Shown here: piece by piece, positions 29,326-39,355 of the stretch | Position numbering within the stretch: position 1 is the stretch's first letter | Layout of the letters: the number at the start of each line of letters is the position of its first letter | Source: Hymenobacter sp. BRD67 | GTDB taxonomy: Bacteria > Bacteroidota > Bacteroidia > Cytophagales > Hymenobacteraceae | Length of the DNA: 64,000 bases | NCBI RefSeq assembly: GCF_013256425.1 | Contig: NZ_CP053904.1 | Coordinates: 3,472,001 to 3,536,000 of the forward strand | Direction: 5' to 3' | Notes under the pieces: generated by a model | Database searches by the model: none | Seen by the model: the letters and a program-made list of their open reading frames with translations, nothing else | Told to the model about the DNA's origin: nothing | Made by a program: the position numbers and the translations under genes

Positions 29326-32325
29326 ATGAATGTTTCTACTGCGCAACCTTTTCAACTCGTTTACTCGCTGTTCGCGCACGAGTACCTGGGCCATTTATTT
29401 ACGGCGCACGTGGTGCAGCTGGGCCCCCGCGGCCAGCTCACGCTGCAGCACCAGACGATTTCGGTCAAAAATGCGCCTGAGTTTGCGGATGGCCTAGAGC
29501 GCGACGACTATGAGCTGATTGCACTCTGCGACCAGCTTCAGCAAGATGCGGTTATCAAGGAATTCTGGCCCCGCAAAATCACGCCGGCCGAGTTTTTCCT
29601 GAAAATCTACAATGCGGAGAAAGGCGACAAGCCCATGCAGGAAGCCATTGCGCGCTACGTGCAGTCGCGCCTGGGGCGGCTGCTGGCGGGCCTACAGGGC
29701 AAGCAGGTTTTCATTATGGGACGCGATGGCGAGCCCACCTGGCGCGAGCTGAAGCTGGCGCCTACGCCCGCCTCGGTGCTTTTCCACTTTCGGCGCAATG
29801 AAGAAAGCACGCACTACTTTCCGACCATCCAGTACCAGAATCAAAAGCTGGACTTTCAGTTTAAGAATGCCGTGCTGGTGTGCCAGCAGCCGGCCTGGCT
29901 GCTGGTCGATGACGTGCTCTACTGCTTTCGGCACGATGTAGACGGGCGCAAGCTGCAACCCTTTCTGAATAAGAAGTTTATCATGGTGCCCCGCGCCGTG
30001 GAGAAGAGTTATTTCCAGAAGTTTGTGGCCCCGCTCATGGAGTCGTTCGACGTGCACGCGCGCGGCTTCGACATCCGAACCGAGCGCTACCTGGCACGGC
30101 CGCAGCTTACGTTTTCCGATATGCCGGCGGGGCCGCCGGCCGGTGCCCCGGTGGTACCCGTGCGCCCGCCCGGCCCGCCCCGGCGCGGCCGGGTACCCCT
30201 GCCCAAGCCCGTAGTAGTGCCCGGCCTGGGCACCGACGAAGCACCGCTCTTTTTCACGCTCACGTTTCGCTACGGCGCCTATGACTTGCCGCTGACGCCG
30301 CCGCGCCCCATGAGCGTGCAGCTGGAAGAGGATGCAGATTCCTATATATTTCGCCGCCTACTCCGTTCGGCGAAGGAAGAAAACGAGCGGGCCGATGTGC
30401 TGCGCCAGCGCGGCCTGCCGCTCGATGCCGATGGCCACGCATCCTTACCCAAAGCCGATGCCTTCCGCTGGCTGCACGACAACGCGCCCGCGTTGTCAGA
30501 GCTGGGCTACCAGGTGCAGGGCGCGGCCTCGGCCAGCCAGGATTATTTCATTGGCCCGGTACGGGTTGATGTGGGCATTGAGGAGCGCGGCGACTGGTTT
30601 GACGTGCGCGGCACGGTGTGGTTTGGCGAGTTTGCAGTGCCGTTTATCCGGCTACGGCCCTATATTTTGCAGCGCCGCCGCGAATACCGCCTACCCAATG
30701 GCCAGGTGGCCTTCATTCCCGACGAGTGGTTTACCGACTACCTCGAGCTATTTGCTTTTGCCGAGGAAAGCGAGGGCCAGCCGCTGGCTTTGCGCCGCCA
30801 TCACCTTTCGCTGATTACAGATTTAGAGCAGGATAACCTGGCCACTGTTACGCTCACGCGCCGGCTCGAAAAGCTGCGCGACTTTGCCGCCGTGGAAGAC
30901 CGGCCGCTACCGGCAGGCTTTCGGGGCACTTTACGGCCTTATCAGCAAGCCGGCTACAACTGGCTGCGCTTTGTGCAGGACTATCACCTCGGCGGCTGCC
31001 TGGCCGACGATATGGGCCTGGGCAAGTCGGTGCAAGCCCTGGTCATGCTGATGGAGCGCAAGGAAAGCGGCGCGGCCAACGGCGCGGCTTCGTTACTGGT
31101 ACTACCTACCTCATTGGTACACAACTGGATAAACGAGGCCCGTAAATTTACGCCCAGTCTGCGGCTGCTGGCCTACACTGGTACGTACCGCACTAAGGAC
31201 GTGGCTCAGTTTGCCGACTACGACGTGGTGCTGACCAGCTACGGCATTGTGCGCCTCGACACGGAAATGCTGGCCTCGTACCAGTTCGACTACGTCATTC
31301 TGGACGAGTCGCAGGCCATCAAAAACCCCAGCTCGACAACGGCGCAGGCTGTGCGGCAGCTGCGGGCGCGGCATCGGCTCATCCTCACCGGCACGCCGGT
31401 TGAGAACAGCACCATGGACTTGTGGTCGCAGATGTCGTTTATCAACCCTGGCTTGCTGGGCACCCAGGCATTTTTCCGCAAGGAATTTGTGAAGCCCATT
31501 GAAAAGCATCAGGACGAGAGCCGCACCCGCAAGCTGCACGCGCTCATCAAGCCCTTCGTATTGCGCCGCCACAAAGCGCAGGTAGCCAGCGAGCTGCCTG
31601 CCAAAACCGAACACCTCAGCTATTGCCCGCTCACCGACGAGCAGCAGCAGTTTTACGAAGAAACCAAGAGCTTTTACCGCAATAAAATTCTGGAAACGCT
31701 CGATGGCCACGCCCCAACCCCGGCCGGCGGTACCCAGCTTATGCTACTGCAAGGCCTGACGCGCCTACGCCAGATTGCCAACCACCCGCGCCTGGCCGAC
31801 CAGAACTACGCGGGCGAGTCGGGCAAGATGCGGGAGATTCTGCGCATGATTCGCAGCGTGGTAGCCGAAGGGCACAAAGTATTGGTATTCAGCCAATTTG
31901 TACAACACCTGAGTTTGGTGCGCGCCGGCCTCGACGAGCGCCAGCTGGCCTACGCCTACCTCGACGGCCACACCCGCGACCGTCAGGGTGAGGTGGCGCG
32001 CTTTCAGGAGACTCCCGACCTGCAAATCTTCCTTATCAGCCTTAAAGCCGGTGGCGTGGGGCTCAACCTCACGGCGGCCGACTACGTCTTCATCCTCGAC
32101 CCGTGGTGGAACCCTGCCGTGGAGGCCCAGGCCATCGACCGTGCTCACCGCATTGGCCAGCAGCGGCCCGTATTCGTGTACAAATTCATCAGCCAGAACA
32201 CGGTAGAGGAGAAAATACTAGCGCTACAAAAGCGTAAGCTCAAGCTGGTCAGTGATTTGATAACGACCGATGAGGCCGTGATAAAGTCGCTGACCCGCGA
32301 GGATATTGAAGAGCTGCTGGGGTAA
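29326..32325 (+). CDS. SNF2-family DEAD/DEAH helicase
   Basis: Large Swi2/Snf2 ATPase of 999 residues that moves along double-stranded DNA. The N-terminal 550 residues have no recognised domain apart from a Pro-rich linker (about 265-300). The motor is complete: Walker A LADDMGLGKSVQALVML (about residue 558), DESQAIKNPSS (about 660) and LTGTPVENSTMDLWS. The second lobe carries VFSQFVQHL, YLDGHTRDRQ, GGVGLNLTAADYVF and RAHRIGQQRPVFVYKF (about 936). No nuclease domain is visible at the C-terminus. It lies 120 bp before the lipoprotein gene of the motor-cytoskeleton cluster on the same strand; whether it belongs to that cluster is open. It could equally be a housekeeping RapA-like factor. Confidence 0.95.
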   Translation: MNVSTAQPFQLVYSLFAHEYLGHLFTAHVVQLGPRGQLTLQHQTISVKNAPEFADGLERDDYELIALCDQLQQDAVIKEFWPRKITPAEFFLKIYNAEKGDKPMQEAIARYVQSRLGRLLAGLQGKQVFIMGRDGEPTWRELKLAPTPASVLFHFRRNEESTHYFPTIQYQNQKLDFQFKNAVLVCQQPAWLLVDDVLYCFRHDVDGRKLQPFLNKKFIMVPRAVEKSYFQKFVAPLMESFDVHARGFDIRTERYLARPQLTFSDMPAGPPAGAPVVPVRPPGPPRRGRVPLPKPVVVPGLGTDEAPLFFTLTFRYGAYDLPLTPPRPMSVQLEEDADSYIFRRLLRSAKEENERADVLRQRGLPLDADGHASLPKADAFRWLHDNAPALSELGYQVQGAASASQDYFIGPVRVDVGIEERGDWFDVRGTVWFGEFAVPFIRLRPYILQRRREYRLPNGQVAFIPDEWFTDYLELFAFAEESEGQPLALRRHHLSLITDLEQDNLATVTLTRRLEKLRDFAAVEDRPLPAGFRGTLRPYQQAGYNWLRFVQDYHLGGCLADDMGLGKSVQALVMLMERKESGAANGAASLLVLPTSLVHNWINEARKFTPSLRLLAYTGTYRTKDVAQFADYDVVLTSYGIVRLDTEMLASYQFDYVILDESQAIKNPSSTTAQAVRQLRARHRLILTGTPVENSTMDLWSQMSFINPGLLGTQAFFRKEFVKPIEKHQDESRTRKLHALIKPFVLRRHKAQVASELPAKTEHLSYCPLTDEQQQFYEETKSFYRNKILETLDGHAPTPAGGTQLMLLQGLTRLRQIANHPRLADQNYAGESGKMREILRMIRSVVAEGHKVLVFSQFVQHLSLVRAGLDERQLAYAYLDGHTRDRQGEVARFQETPDLQIFLISLKAGGVGLNLTAADYVFILDPWWNPAVEAQAIDRAHRIGQQRPVFVYKFISQNTVEEKILALQKRKLKLVSDLITTDEAVIKSLTREDIEELLG

Positions 32326-32445
32326 GGCCGGTAAAATAGGCTGCTTTAGGCCGCGCGCTGCCAGGCGGGTATATCCTCATTCCGCTAAAAGCCGTTACTT
32401 GCGTCTGTAACGGCGACAGTAGTTGCCGGCCTTTCCATCTGGCGT

Positions 32446-33762
32446 ATGCGCAACCACCTTTCGGCGGCTTTTCTGACTTTTACTCTTGGTAGCGCCCTGC
32501 TCAGCAGCTGCGGGGAAGTCAAGGACGACTCTCCCCAATCTACTACCGCTCCAACAACGGCGACAGCAAAGCCCAGAGTGGCAGCTGATACCAAGGCATT
32601 GCCCTTGCAGGCCAACGTTTTTTTGGAGCTGTCGGGCGGTATGCGGGGCTTTATGCCGCAAAACACTACGGCCACCGAGCCGACCGCTTTTCAGCAGCGC
32701 ATTGGCCAGTTGGCTTCGCGCACCAATAGCAGCCCGGCCGTGGCGGATGCGCAGTTTTGGCTCTCGCTGAATAAAGCCCCACAAAAAAGCACCTACGGAC
32801 ATTTTCGGGAGATTGTGCAGGGCGATACGCATGAGGCGGCACTGGGAACGGAGCTGCCCACAATGCTCGAAAATATCCTGGCATTGCCCGGAGCCGCTGA
32901 CAAGGTAAACGTTATTACGTCGGACTTTATATACGGCCCCAAAAATCAGGCAACCAGCGCGTTGATGAATGTAAATATCACCGACGCGCTGGCCACTGTC
33001 ACCAAAAAGCAATTGGCCGTAGCCGTGCTCGGCGAAACCTCCCGGTTTTATGGCAATTTCTTCCCGGCTGTGAAAACGCCGCACAAGCAAGTAGTGCTAA
33101 AGGGCGAGAGTATGCCTTACTACATCTGGATAATCGGGCCGGCCGTGGCCGTGGCCCGCTACCTCAACGAGGTGTTGCCCGCGCCTTCGGCCGCTACCCA
33201 GCAGGCTTATTTTGGCCTGGCCTTCCCTAGTGTGCCTTATGCGGCGGTGCTCACGCAGGTGCCGGCCACCAGCCCACTCGCACCGGGCGGTGGCGGGTCC
33301 ATTTCATACAGCGGGGCCGGGGTAAGTACGAATCTGGACGTTTCCTCCGTTAAGCAGGGCGTAGACTTTACCGTGGCCCTCGACCTGCGTCAGTTGCCGG
33401 CCGCCTGGCGCGAGCCAGCTTTTTTGGCGCACAACTTGCAGGCCCAGGTGCCCGATGGCAGCGTAACGCTGCTGCCCAACTCCATTAAAACAACCGCCGG
33501 TGTTCCCCAGCTGCAAGCTTATACCCACACGTTGCGCCTGCATCTCAGCGCCTTCCCTAAGGCGGGCGGCCAGCTCCGGCTAGCGCTGTCCGCGCCGGGT
33601 ATCCCGGCCTGGGTAGCCCAGCGCAGCACCGAAAACGATAACCAGCCCGGACCGGTGCCACACACCTACCGCCTCAGTGAGATTATGAACGGCGTACGCG
33701 AAGCTTTCCCACAGACTTTACCAGCCGTTTTCACCGCCTCTTTCACACTTGCTCAGCAATAA
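32446..33762 (+). CDS. Lipoprotein with a possible degenerate vWA-like domain (first gene of the motor-cytoskeleton cluster)
   Basis: A 438-residue lipoprotein: LTFTLGSALLSSC with the lipid-attachment Cys at about residue 22. After a Thr/Ala-rich linker the domain opens NVFLELSGGMRGFM, which resembles the MIDAS loop DxSxSM of von Willebrand A domains but with Glu for Asp and Gly for the second Ser. A later strand reads VNVITSDFIYGPKN. The C-terminal half looks beta-rich (LHLSAFPKAGGQLRLALSAP). Metal binding is therefore doubtful. It precedes a small membrane protein gene by 11 bp and seems to open a seven-gene plus-strand unit ending with a MotB-like gene. Role unknown; outer or periplasmic sensing is a guess. 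Confidence 0.72.
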   Translation: MRNHLSAAFLTFTLGSALLSSCGEVKDDSPQSTTAPTTATAKPRVAADTKALPLQANVFLELSGGMRGFMPQNTTATEPTAFQQRIGQLASRTNSSPAVADAQFWLSLNKAPQKSTYGHFREIVQGDTHEAALGTELPTMLENILALPGAADKVNVITSDFIYGPKNQATSALMNVNITDALATVTKKQLAVAVLGETSRFYGNFFPAVKTPHKQVVLKGESMPYYIWIIGPAVAVARYLNEVLPAPSAATQQAYFGLAFPSVPYAAVLTQVPATSPLAPGGGGSISYSGAGVSTNLDVSSVKQGVDFTVALDLRQLPAAWREPAFLAHNLQAQVPDGSVTLLPNSIKTTAGVPQLQAYTHTLRLHLSAFPKAGGQLRLALSAPGIPAWVAQRSTENDNQPGPVPHTYRLSEIMNGVREAFPQTLPAVFTASFTLAQQ

Positions 33763-33773
33763 CTTTCTTTTCC

Positions 33774-34184
33774 ATGCAGCAATTCTTTAACAGCCTCTAT
33801 ACCAATGGTATCGAGCTATTCTACGACCGCAAATCGCCGATGTACGGGCTTTACAAGGCCGAGATTTTTAACACTGCTGGCTTCTATACCCTGCTCACTG
33901 CGCTGGCACTGGTAGTGGCTTTTTACTATATATTCAATTATGCCGTGCCAACCCTTACTCATCAGGGTTTATATCGGCCTACGCATTGGCTGCTGGTGCT
34001 GCTGCTGGTGGCCGGCCTGGGTGCCCTGCTGGCCTACCGCGTAAGCATAGGCGCAGAAGCAGTACGCGACCCGTACATGCGCTATTTCATCATTACCAAC
34101 ACGTTGGTGGCGCCGCTGTGGTTTGTCCTCTTCTCGCTGATTTTGAAGTGGGGGTCTAATCACGCCCGCCGCACGCCATTTTAG
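33774..34184 (+). CDS. Small three-helix membrane protein of the cluster
   Basis: A 136-residue integral membrane protein with three hydrophobic segments: FYTLLTALALVVAFYYIF, WLLVLLLVAGLGALLAYRV and TLVAPLWFVLFSLIL. No family recognised. It lies 11 bp after the lipoprotein gene, so the two are almost surely co-transcribed; it may anchor the cluster's other products to the inner membrane. A 130-bp gap with an imperfect palindrome separates it from the tubulin-like gene. Confidence 0.7.
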   Translation: MQQFFNSLYTNGIELFYDRKSPMYGLYKAEIFNTAGFYTLLTALALVVAFYYIFNYAVPTLTHQGLYRPTHWLLVLLLVAGLGALLAYRVSIGAEAVRDPYMRYFIITNTLVAPLWFVLFSLILKWGSNHARRTPF

Positions 34185-34187
34185 CTG

Positions 34188-34281
34188 ATGTGCAGGATGT
34201 ATTAAGTGTGGGAGATGTGCAAATGGCACACGCTTTTTAAGTAAGCTTATCACATTCCATACGTTTTTACATTCTGCACAT
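34188..34281. repeat. Imperfect palindrome upstream of the tubulin-like gene
   Basis: ATGTGCAGGATGTA (34188-34201) pairs with 34268-34281 (13 of 14), and the pairing continues weakly inward to about 34219/34251. The surrounding gap is full of short ACATT/ATGTG words. It lies inside the cluster and may influence expression of the genes that follow. Confidence 0.55.
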
Positions 34282-34316
34282 TCATCTCATCTATCACATT
34301 TCCACATTAGAAAGCT

Positions 34317-35800
34317 TTGGCTCGTCTTTTCATCTTTGCCGTGGGCGGCACCGGCGCGCGGGTGCTACGCTCTCTCACCATGCTGCTGGCTGCTGGCATG
34401 CGCCTGCCCGATTGCGACCAGGTAGTGCCCGTGCTGGTAGACCCCGACACCCAGAACGGCGACGTAACCCGCACCGTCGACCTGCTTAAGCGCTACGCCC
34501 GCATCCACAACGCGCTACACCAGGACGGGCAGCATGTTAAAGGCGAAGGCTTTTTTGGGCAGCCGCTCACCACCCTGGCTCAGCTTAACACCTCGGGCGT
34601 GGAAGGCCTGCGCGACTCGTTTGTGTACGACTTTGGCGGCATCAATCAGTCGTTCAAGGACTTCATGCACTACAACGAGGCTTCGGTCGAGACGCGGGGT
34701 TTGCTGGACCTGCTCTTCACCCCCGATAGCCTCAATGCCAGCCTCGACCTCGGCTTTCGGGGCTCGCCCAACGTGGGTAGCGTAGTGCTGAATTCTTTGG
34801 TGCAAGCCAAGGAAATGCGCTACTTGGCCCAAAGCCTGAACACCGACGACCGGGTATTTTTTATCAGCAGCATTTTTGGCGGCACGGGCGCGGCAGGCTT
34901 TCCGCTGCTGGTCAAGAACCTGCGCGACCCTGGGGTAGACCTGCCGCAGCCTTCGGTGCGGGCCGCAGTGCCCGCCGGAGCACTGGTGCTGCTACCTTAC
35001 TTTAAGCTCCAGCAGCCTTCGGCCGAGGAGAAGAAGAACGGCCAGGATTTTATCGACTCCAATACCTTCATTACCAAAACCAAGACGGCGCTGAGCTACT
35101 ACGCCGAGCACCTGGAAGGCCTGGAAGCCATGTACTACCTCGGCGACCAGGCCGGCCAGCCGCTGCCCAACAACCCCGGCCGCGCCGAGCAGCGCAACCA
35201 GGCACACTTGATTGAGCTGCTGGGGCACTCTCGATTCCCCACTTTCTGGGGCAGCCTGCCAGTCAGCTCGACCGCGGCAGTCCGGCTTACCACGAATTTG
35301 GCTTGAAGAGCGACGAGCCAACGGTTGACTTCGGGCAGCTGCCACCCGCTTTGCGCCGCGAGGTAGCTCGGCCCATGATTCAGTTTCACTACTTCGCCCG
35401 GTATTTCCGACAGCATTTGCTCGAAGAGAAAAACGCGCCGCTTTATAAAGGCGGTAAGCTGGGCCAGCATCTGCCCGCCAGCACCGGCCCGCTGGCAGAC
35501 CTTACCGACTTCTTTACGGAGTACGAAAGCTGGCTGCGCGAGCTGGGCGTGAGCGAGCGCCGCTTCGGCGCCCTGCACCCCGACGAAACCGACTTTAATA
35601 AGATGGTAGCGGATAAGCCCATCGCTACCAGCTTCTTCAATAAAGGGCTGACCGACGATGTAATTCGCGCCGAGCTGAATGACGCTGTGGGGAAAACCAA
35701 TCTTGACAACCCCGATGCGCCCCGTGCGCTGCGCTGGCTGGTGGAAGCCTTCAACAAGGCTACCGAAAAGGTTGTCGACACCAAGCTGCAATACTCGTAG
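34317..35800 (+). CDS. Tubulin-like GTPase-type protein, frame broken by a 1-base deletion
   Basis: Predicted tubulin/FtsZ-fold nucleotide-binding protein of the bacterial tubulin-like (Tubulin_2) kind. It begins (TTG start) LFIFAVGGTGARVLRSL, a Rossmann-type glycine loop. At residues 187-196 it has FGGTGAAGFP, matching the position and shape of the tubulin signature GGTG[ST]G although Ala-Ala replaces the Thr-Gly pair. The frame shifts in the G run 35222-35225; one added G gives LIELLGALSIPHFLGQPASQ and extends to FNKATEKVVDTKLQYS, 494 residues in all. It is followed 84 bp later by a protein with an actin/Hsp70-type ATPase. Filament formation is possible but unproven. Confidence 0.78.
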
Positions 35801-35884
35801 GGCCGCGCGCAAGGCAATTTAGCTTACTAAAAATCAGAAGAAAGCTGCCGGCTAAATACCGCCAGCTACTCGCTTATAAACCTT

Positions 35885-38800
35885 ATGGCCAAGATACTTC
35901 GCCTGCACCGCACGGGTTCCAGCACTCACGAAGGCTGGGGCCGCACCGGCAAAATCGGCAAAAATGAGATTGATGGTCCCAGCGGCATTCTCGACCCCGA
36001 GGGCGGCCGGGCCGAGCGCGTGGCGGTGGCAATTCCGTCGCCCTTTGCCCGCCTGCACCTGGTAGAAACGGCGCTGGCCTATGTGGGCAGCAACGGCGGG
36101 GCCACCGACACGGTGCATCACCGGCTGGTAGGCCAGTTCTGGGACTTGTGGGAGCTGGTATTCAACTACTTTCAGCGGCGGCAGTCGGGTCAGCGCCTGA
36201 GCGTGCGCACCTGGAATAAGGCCACCGAGCTGGCCCGCCTGGAAGCCAACCCACAAACCAAGCCGCTCGCGCAGGCGCTGGCACTGTACCTCAATGGCAA
36301 GCGCTTTGCCAATCTTACGGAATTGAACCTGTTATACTTCCCTGGCGCTACTGCCCAGGAAGCGCCTCAGCTGCTGGGCGGCACTTCGCCACTCACGCTT
36401 TTTTTTCCGGCGCCGGCGGTGCGCGTCCTGCCCGTGCAGCGGCCCGAAGGCGGGGGCTACTACTTCGATGGCCGCTACGTAGCGTTGGGCCAGCGCGAGC
36501 AGGCATTTCAGGACTTCATCTACCAGCAGTTTGTGGCCGACCCGGCGCTGGCCCGGCTGGCCCCGGCAGTGCGCAATGCGCTTGATGCCAACATTCTGAA
36601 TAAGTGGGGACTGGATGGCAACGCCCAGCTGGCCGACTACCCGCTGCTCACCGACCAGGCTGGCAACCCGGTAGCCGTGGCCGGCGTGGCCGTGCGCGTG
36701 CGCCCCGATGAGGGTGTCGTGCGTAACTCCGACTTCACCATCCGGCCCAACCGCGTGCCGGTGCCCGGCTGGCCGCTGCCCAACCCGCTGCCGCTGGTGC
36801 TGCGCCCTGGCCTGCAGGTGCCGGGCAAATTTTATTACAACAACTCGCTGCTGGGCGATAGTGGCACCAAGGTGCCCGCCGCCGACGCCCGCGCCCTGGC
36901 CGACCGTACCCTGCCCGGCCCCGAGCTGGCCTACCCCTATCTCACGCTCAACGACCTGCTGGAAGAAACGCTGCTCACTGTGCCCTACGAGGTCGATAGC
37001 AGCCGCTTCGTGACCGGCCAGCTCAAAACCGCGCCCGGCTACAAACCCACGTGCTGGCCGCTGCTGCCGGTGAAGCCCCTTTACTTCGATTACTTCACAC
37101 CGGCTGAGCTGGCTACCCAGCTCACGCTGGAGCTGGACCCGGCCTGCGTGCGGGTGCGCCTACGCATTCCGGTAGCGGGCGGCTTCACCGTGGACTATGA
37201 GCGTGCCTACTACCCCAACCCGCGCACCGAAGGGCTGGGCCGTTTGCTGGTAACCAACGTCGGGCTATCGGTTTTCCCTTTCGTAAAAATCGCGGATGCG
37301 CCCCAGCTCAACGACTTTTACAAAGTAATGCTGGTCGATGCCAACAACATTGACCCCAGCCTGGTCCACAAGCCGGTAGAGCTGCAATTTGGGGTGCAGG
37401 GCCGGCTGCTGTCGGCCAGCGGCACCGAGCAGAGTGCCACCGCCTACCGCCGCACGCCCAAAACCAGCACCGACGAGGGCAGCACCTACTACGAAATTAA
37501 AGGCACGCCCTTCGACTATGTGGTGGTGAGCAGCCCCGCGCCGGCGGCCGGGCAGGCGCTCGTGGTACCAAGGTGGCGCGAGGTGCGCCAGGGTACCAAA
37601 GAGTTCCGCTTTGCCATCGACTTTGGCACTACCAATACGCACGTGGCCTACCACGACGGCCCCAGCCAGCCACCGCAGCCGTTCAATTTCGGGCCCGAAG
37701 ATTCGGCCGTGGCCTTGTTGAAAAAGTCTTCGGAGGAAACCGATTATCAGGCTTACGAGCAGCTGCACCGGGGCATTGAGGAAGACCCGGCCCACGGTAT
37801 TCAGCTGCGGCGCTGGCAGCGCTACCAGCAGCGCGAGTTTGTGCCCTCATTCGTGGGAGCGGGCGGGTCGCCCTACCAGTTTCCTATCCGTACGGCCACC
37901 AGCGAAGCGCCGGGCTTCTCTATCGAGACGCCGCGGCTGCTGGCCAACGTCAACGTGGGCTTTGGCATTAATACGGAAGAGGAAACCAACGACTCGTACC
38001 ATACCAACCTGAAGTGGGGCGATACCAGTGAGGCTGCCCGCCACCGGGTGCGGATGTTTTTCCGCGAGATGCTGCTTTTGTTCAAGTACAAAGCAGCCTT
38101 GCATGGCGGCAACGTATCAGCTACGCAGGTGGTGTGGTTCGCGCCGCTCAGCTTTTCGGCGTTCAGTCGCGACCTGTACCAGCGCGAGTGGGATACGCTG
38201 TTTAAAGAGATTTTTCACACCAGTCGCGGCACCACGTACTTGCCCGAGTCGTCAGCCCCGTATTTTTTCCTGACCCGGCGCGGGCTAGTCACGCCCGGCC
38301 CCGGCGAGAATGCGGCGTTTATCGATATCGGCGGCGGCACTTCTGACGTGCTGTTTTATTCTGACCAGACGGCCAACCCGGCGGGTCCGCGCAAGCACCA
38401 TCCGGCATTCAGTACATCGTTTCGCTTTGCCGGCAATGAGCTGTGGGGCGACGGCGCGGCCGACGTGCGCGGCACCAAAGACAACGGCCTCGTGCGCTTC
38501 GGCCTCGACAGCATCAAGGCTCACCCGCTGCCCCAGACCAAAGCCGCCGAGCTGGCCGTGAAGTGCCTGGCCGTAGTGGAAGCCAATCCGGCCTTCGGCT
38601 CGGAGGAGGTTGCTAGTCTGCTCTTTAACTATGAGCGCGAGTTTCAGTTTGGGGAGCGGCTACTGCTGGCTCAGCACCTACGCGTGCTGTTTTACCTGCA
38701 CTTTGGAGCCATCGTGTACCATCTGGGTCAGGTAACGGCCCTGCGGGGGCTGGCTGCGCCGCGCTACCTGTGCTTTACAGGGCGCGGCAGCCTCTACCTG

Positions 38801-39346
38801 CGCCTGCTGTGCCCAACCAACCTGCGGCCCTTGGAGCAGGTGGCCAGCCTCATCTTGTCGAAAGTAATGGGCACGCCCGCGCCCGCCAATTTTAAAATCG
38901 TGCTGGCCGACGACCCCAAGCAGACTACTGCCAATGGCGGCGTACTCGCCACTGGCCTCGATGCTGAAAGCACTGCGGAGGTGCCGCCCATCGTGCAGCC
39001 CGTGGGCACTGGTACCGAGGAGCAAGCTGAAAACCGGCCCCTCTACCCTACCGACATAACGGAGGACGTGAAAAATGCCGTAATCGCCAACGTGGAGAAG
39101 TGCCTCACCCTGCTCCTCACTGACCCCGACCTGGTGGCGGCAATGCACAACCTGGGCATCAAAAACCCGCCCGGCCTGGTGCTCCGCGAGCTAACCGCTG
39201 CCCTGGCCGATTCCTTTAACCTGGGCCGCCAGCGCTATGCCAACACATTGCCGGCTGGTGAGCCAATTCCGGAAACACTGTTTTTCCTGCCGCTGAAACA
39301 CGCGCTCTACGTGCTGTCGCAGGTACTGCACAGCTCGGCTAACTAA
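35885..39346 (+). CDS. Large protein with C-terminal Hsp70/actin-type ATPase domain
   Basis: A 1153-residue cytoplasmic protein. Residues 1 to about 560 form a region I do not recognise, with beta-rich and Pro-rich parts. From about 573 an actin/Hsp70-superfamily ATPase begins: phosphate-1 loop FAIDFGTTNTHVAYHDG, phosphate-2 loop FIDIGGGTSDVLFYSD (about 808) and the adenosine-type loop CFTGRGSLYLRLL (about 963). No DnaK-type substrate-binding domain follows; the last 100 residues are helical. SrfB-type proteins are one possible relative. It sits between the tubulin-like gene and a membrane protein (10 bp gap to the next start), so is firmly in the operon. Likely an ATP-dependent switch or filament partner (inference). 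Confidence 0.8.
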   Translation: MAKILRLHRTGSSTHEGWGRTGKIGKNEIDGPSGILDPEGGRAERVAVAIPSPFARLHLVETALAYVGSNGGATDTVHHRLVGQFWDLWELVFNYFQRRQSGQRLSVRTWNKATELARLEANPQTKPLAQALALYLNGKRFANLTELNLLYFPGATAQEAPQLLGGTSPLTLFFPAPAVRVLPVQRPEGGGYYFDGRYVALGQREQAFQDFIYQQFVADPALARLAPAVRNALDANILNKWGLDGNAQLADYPLLTDQAGNPVAVAGVAVRVRPDEGVVRNSDFTIRPNRVPVPGWPLPNPLPLVLRPGLQVPGKFYYNNSLLGDSGTKVPAADARALADRTLPGPELAYPYLTLNDLLEETLLTVPYEVDSSRFVTGQLKTAPGYKPTCWPLLPVKPLYFDYFTPAELATQLTLELDPACVRVRLRIPVAGGFTVDYERAYYPNPRTEGLGRLLVTNVGLSVFPFVKIADAPQLNDFYKVMLVDANNIDPSLVHKPVELQFGVQGRLLSASGTEQSATAYRRTPKTSTDEGSTYYEIKGTPFDYVVVSSPAPAAGQALVVPRWREVRQGTKEFRFAIDFGTTNTHVAYHDGPSQPPQPFNFGPEDSAVALLKKSSEETDYQAYEQLHRGIEEDPAHGIQLRRWQRYQQREFVPSFVGAGGSPYQFPIRTATSEAPGFSIETPRLLANVNVGFGINTEEETNDSYHTNLKWGDTSEAARHRVRMFFREMLLLFKYKAALHGGNVSATQVVWFAPLSFSAFSRDLYQREWDTLFKEIFHTSRGTTYLPESSAPYFFLTRRGLVTPGPGENAAFIDIGGGTSDVLFYSDQTANPAGPRKHHPAFSTSFRFAGNELWGDGAADVRGTKDNGLVRFGLDSIKAHPLPQTKAAELAVKCLAVVEANPAFGSEEVASLLFNYEREFQFGERLLLAQHLRVLFYLHFGAIVYHLGQVTALRGLAAPRYLCFTGRGSLYLRLLCPTNLRPLEQVASLILSKVMGTPAPANFKIVLADDPKQTTANGGVLATGLDAESTAEVPPIVQPVGTGTEEQAENRPLYPTDITEDVKNAVIANVEKCLTLLLTDPDLVAAMHNLGIKNPPGLVLRELTAALADSFNLGRQRYANTLPAGEPIPETLFFLPLKHALYVLSQVLHSSAN

Positions 39347-39355
39347 CTCAGGCCT

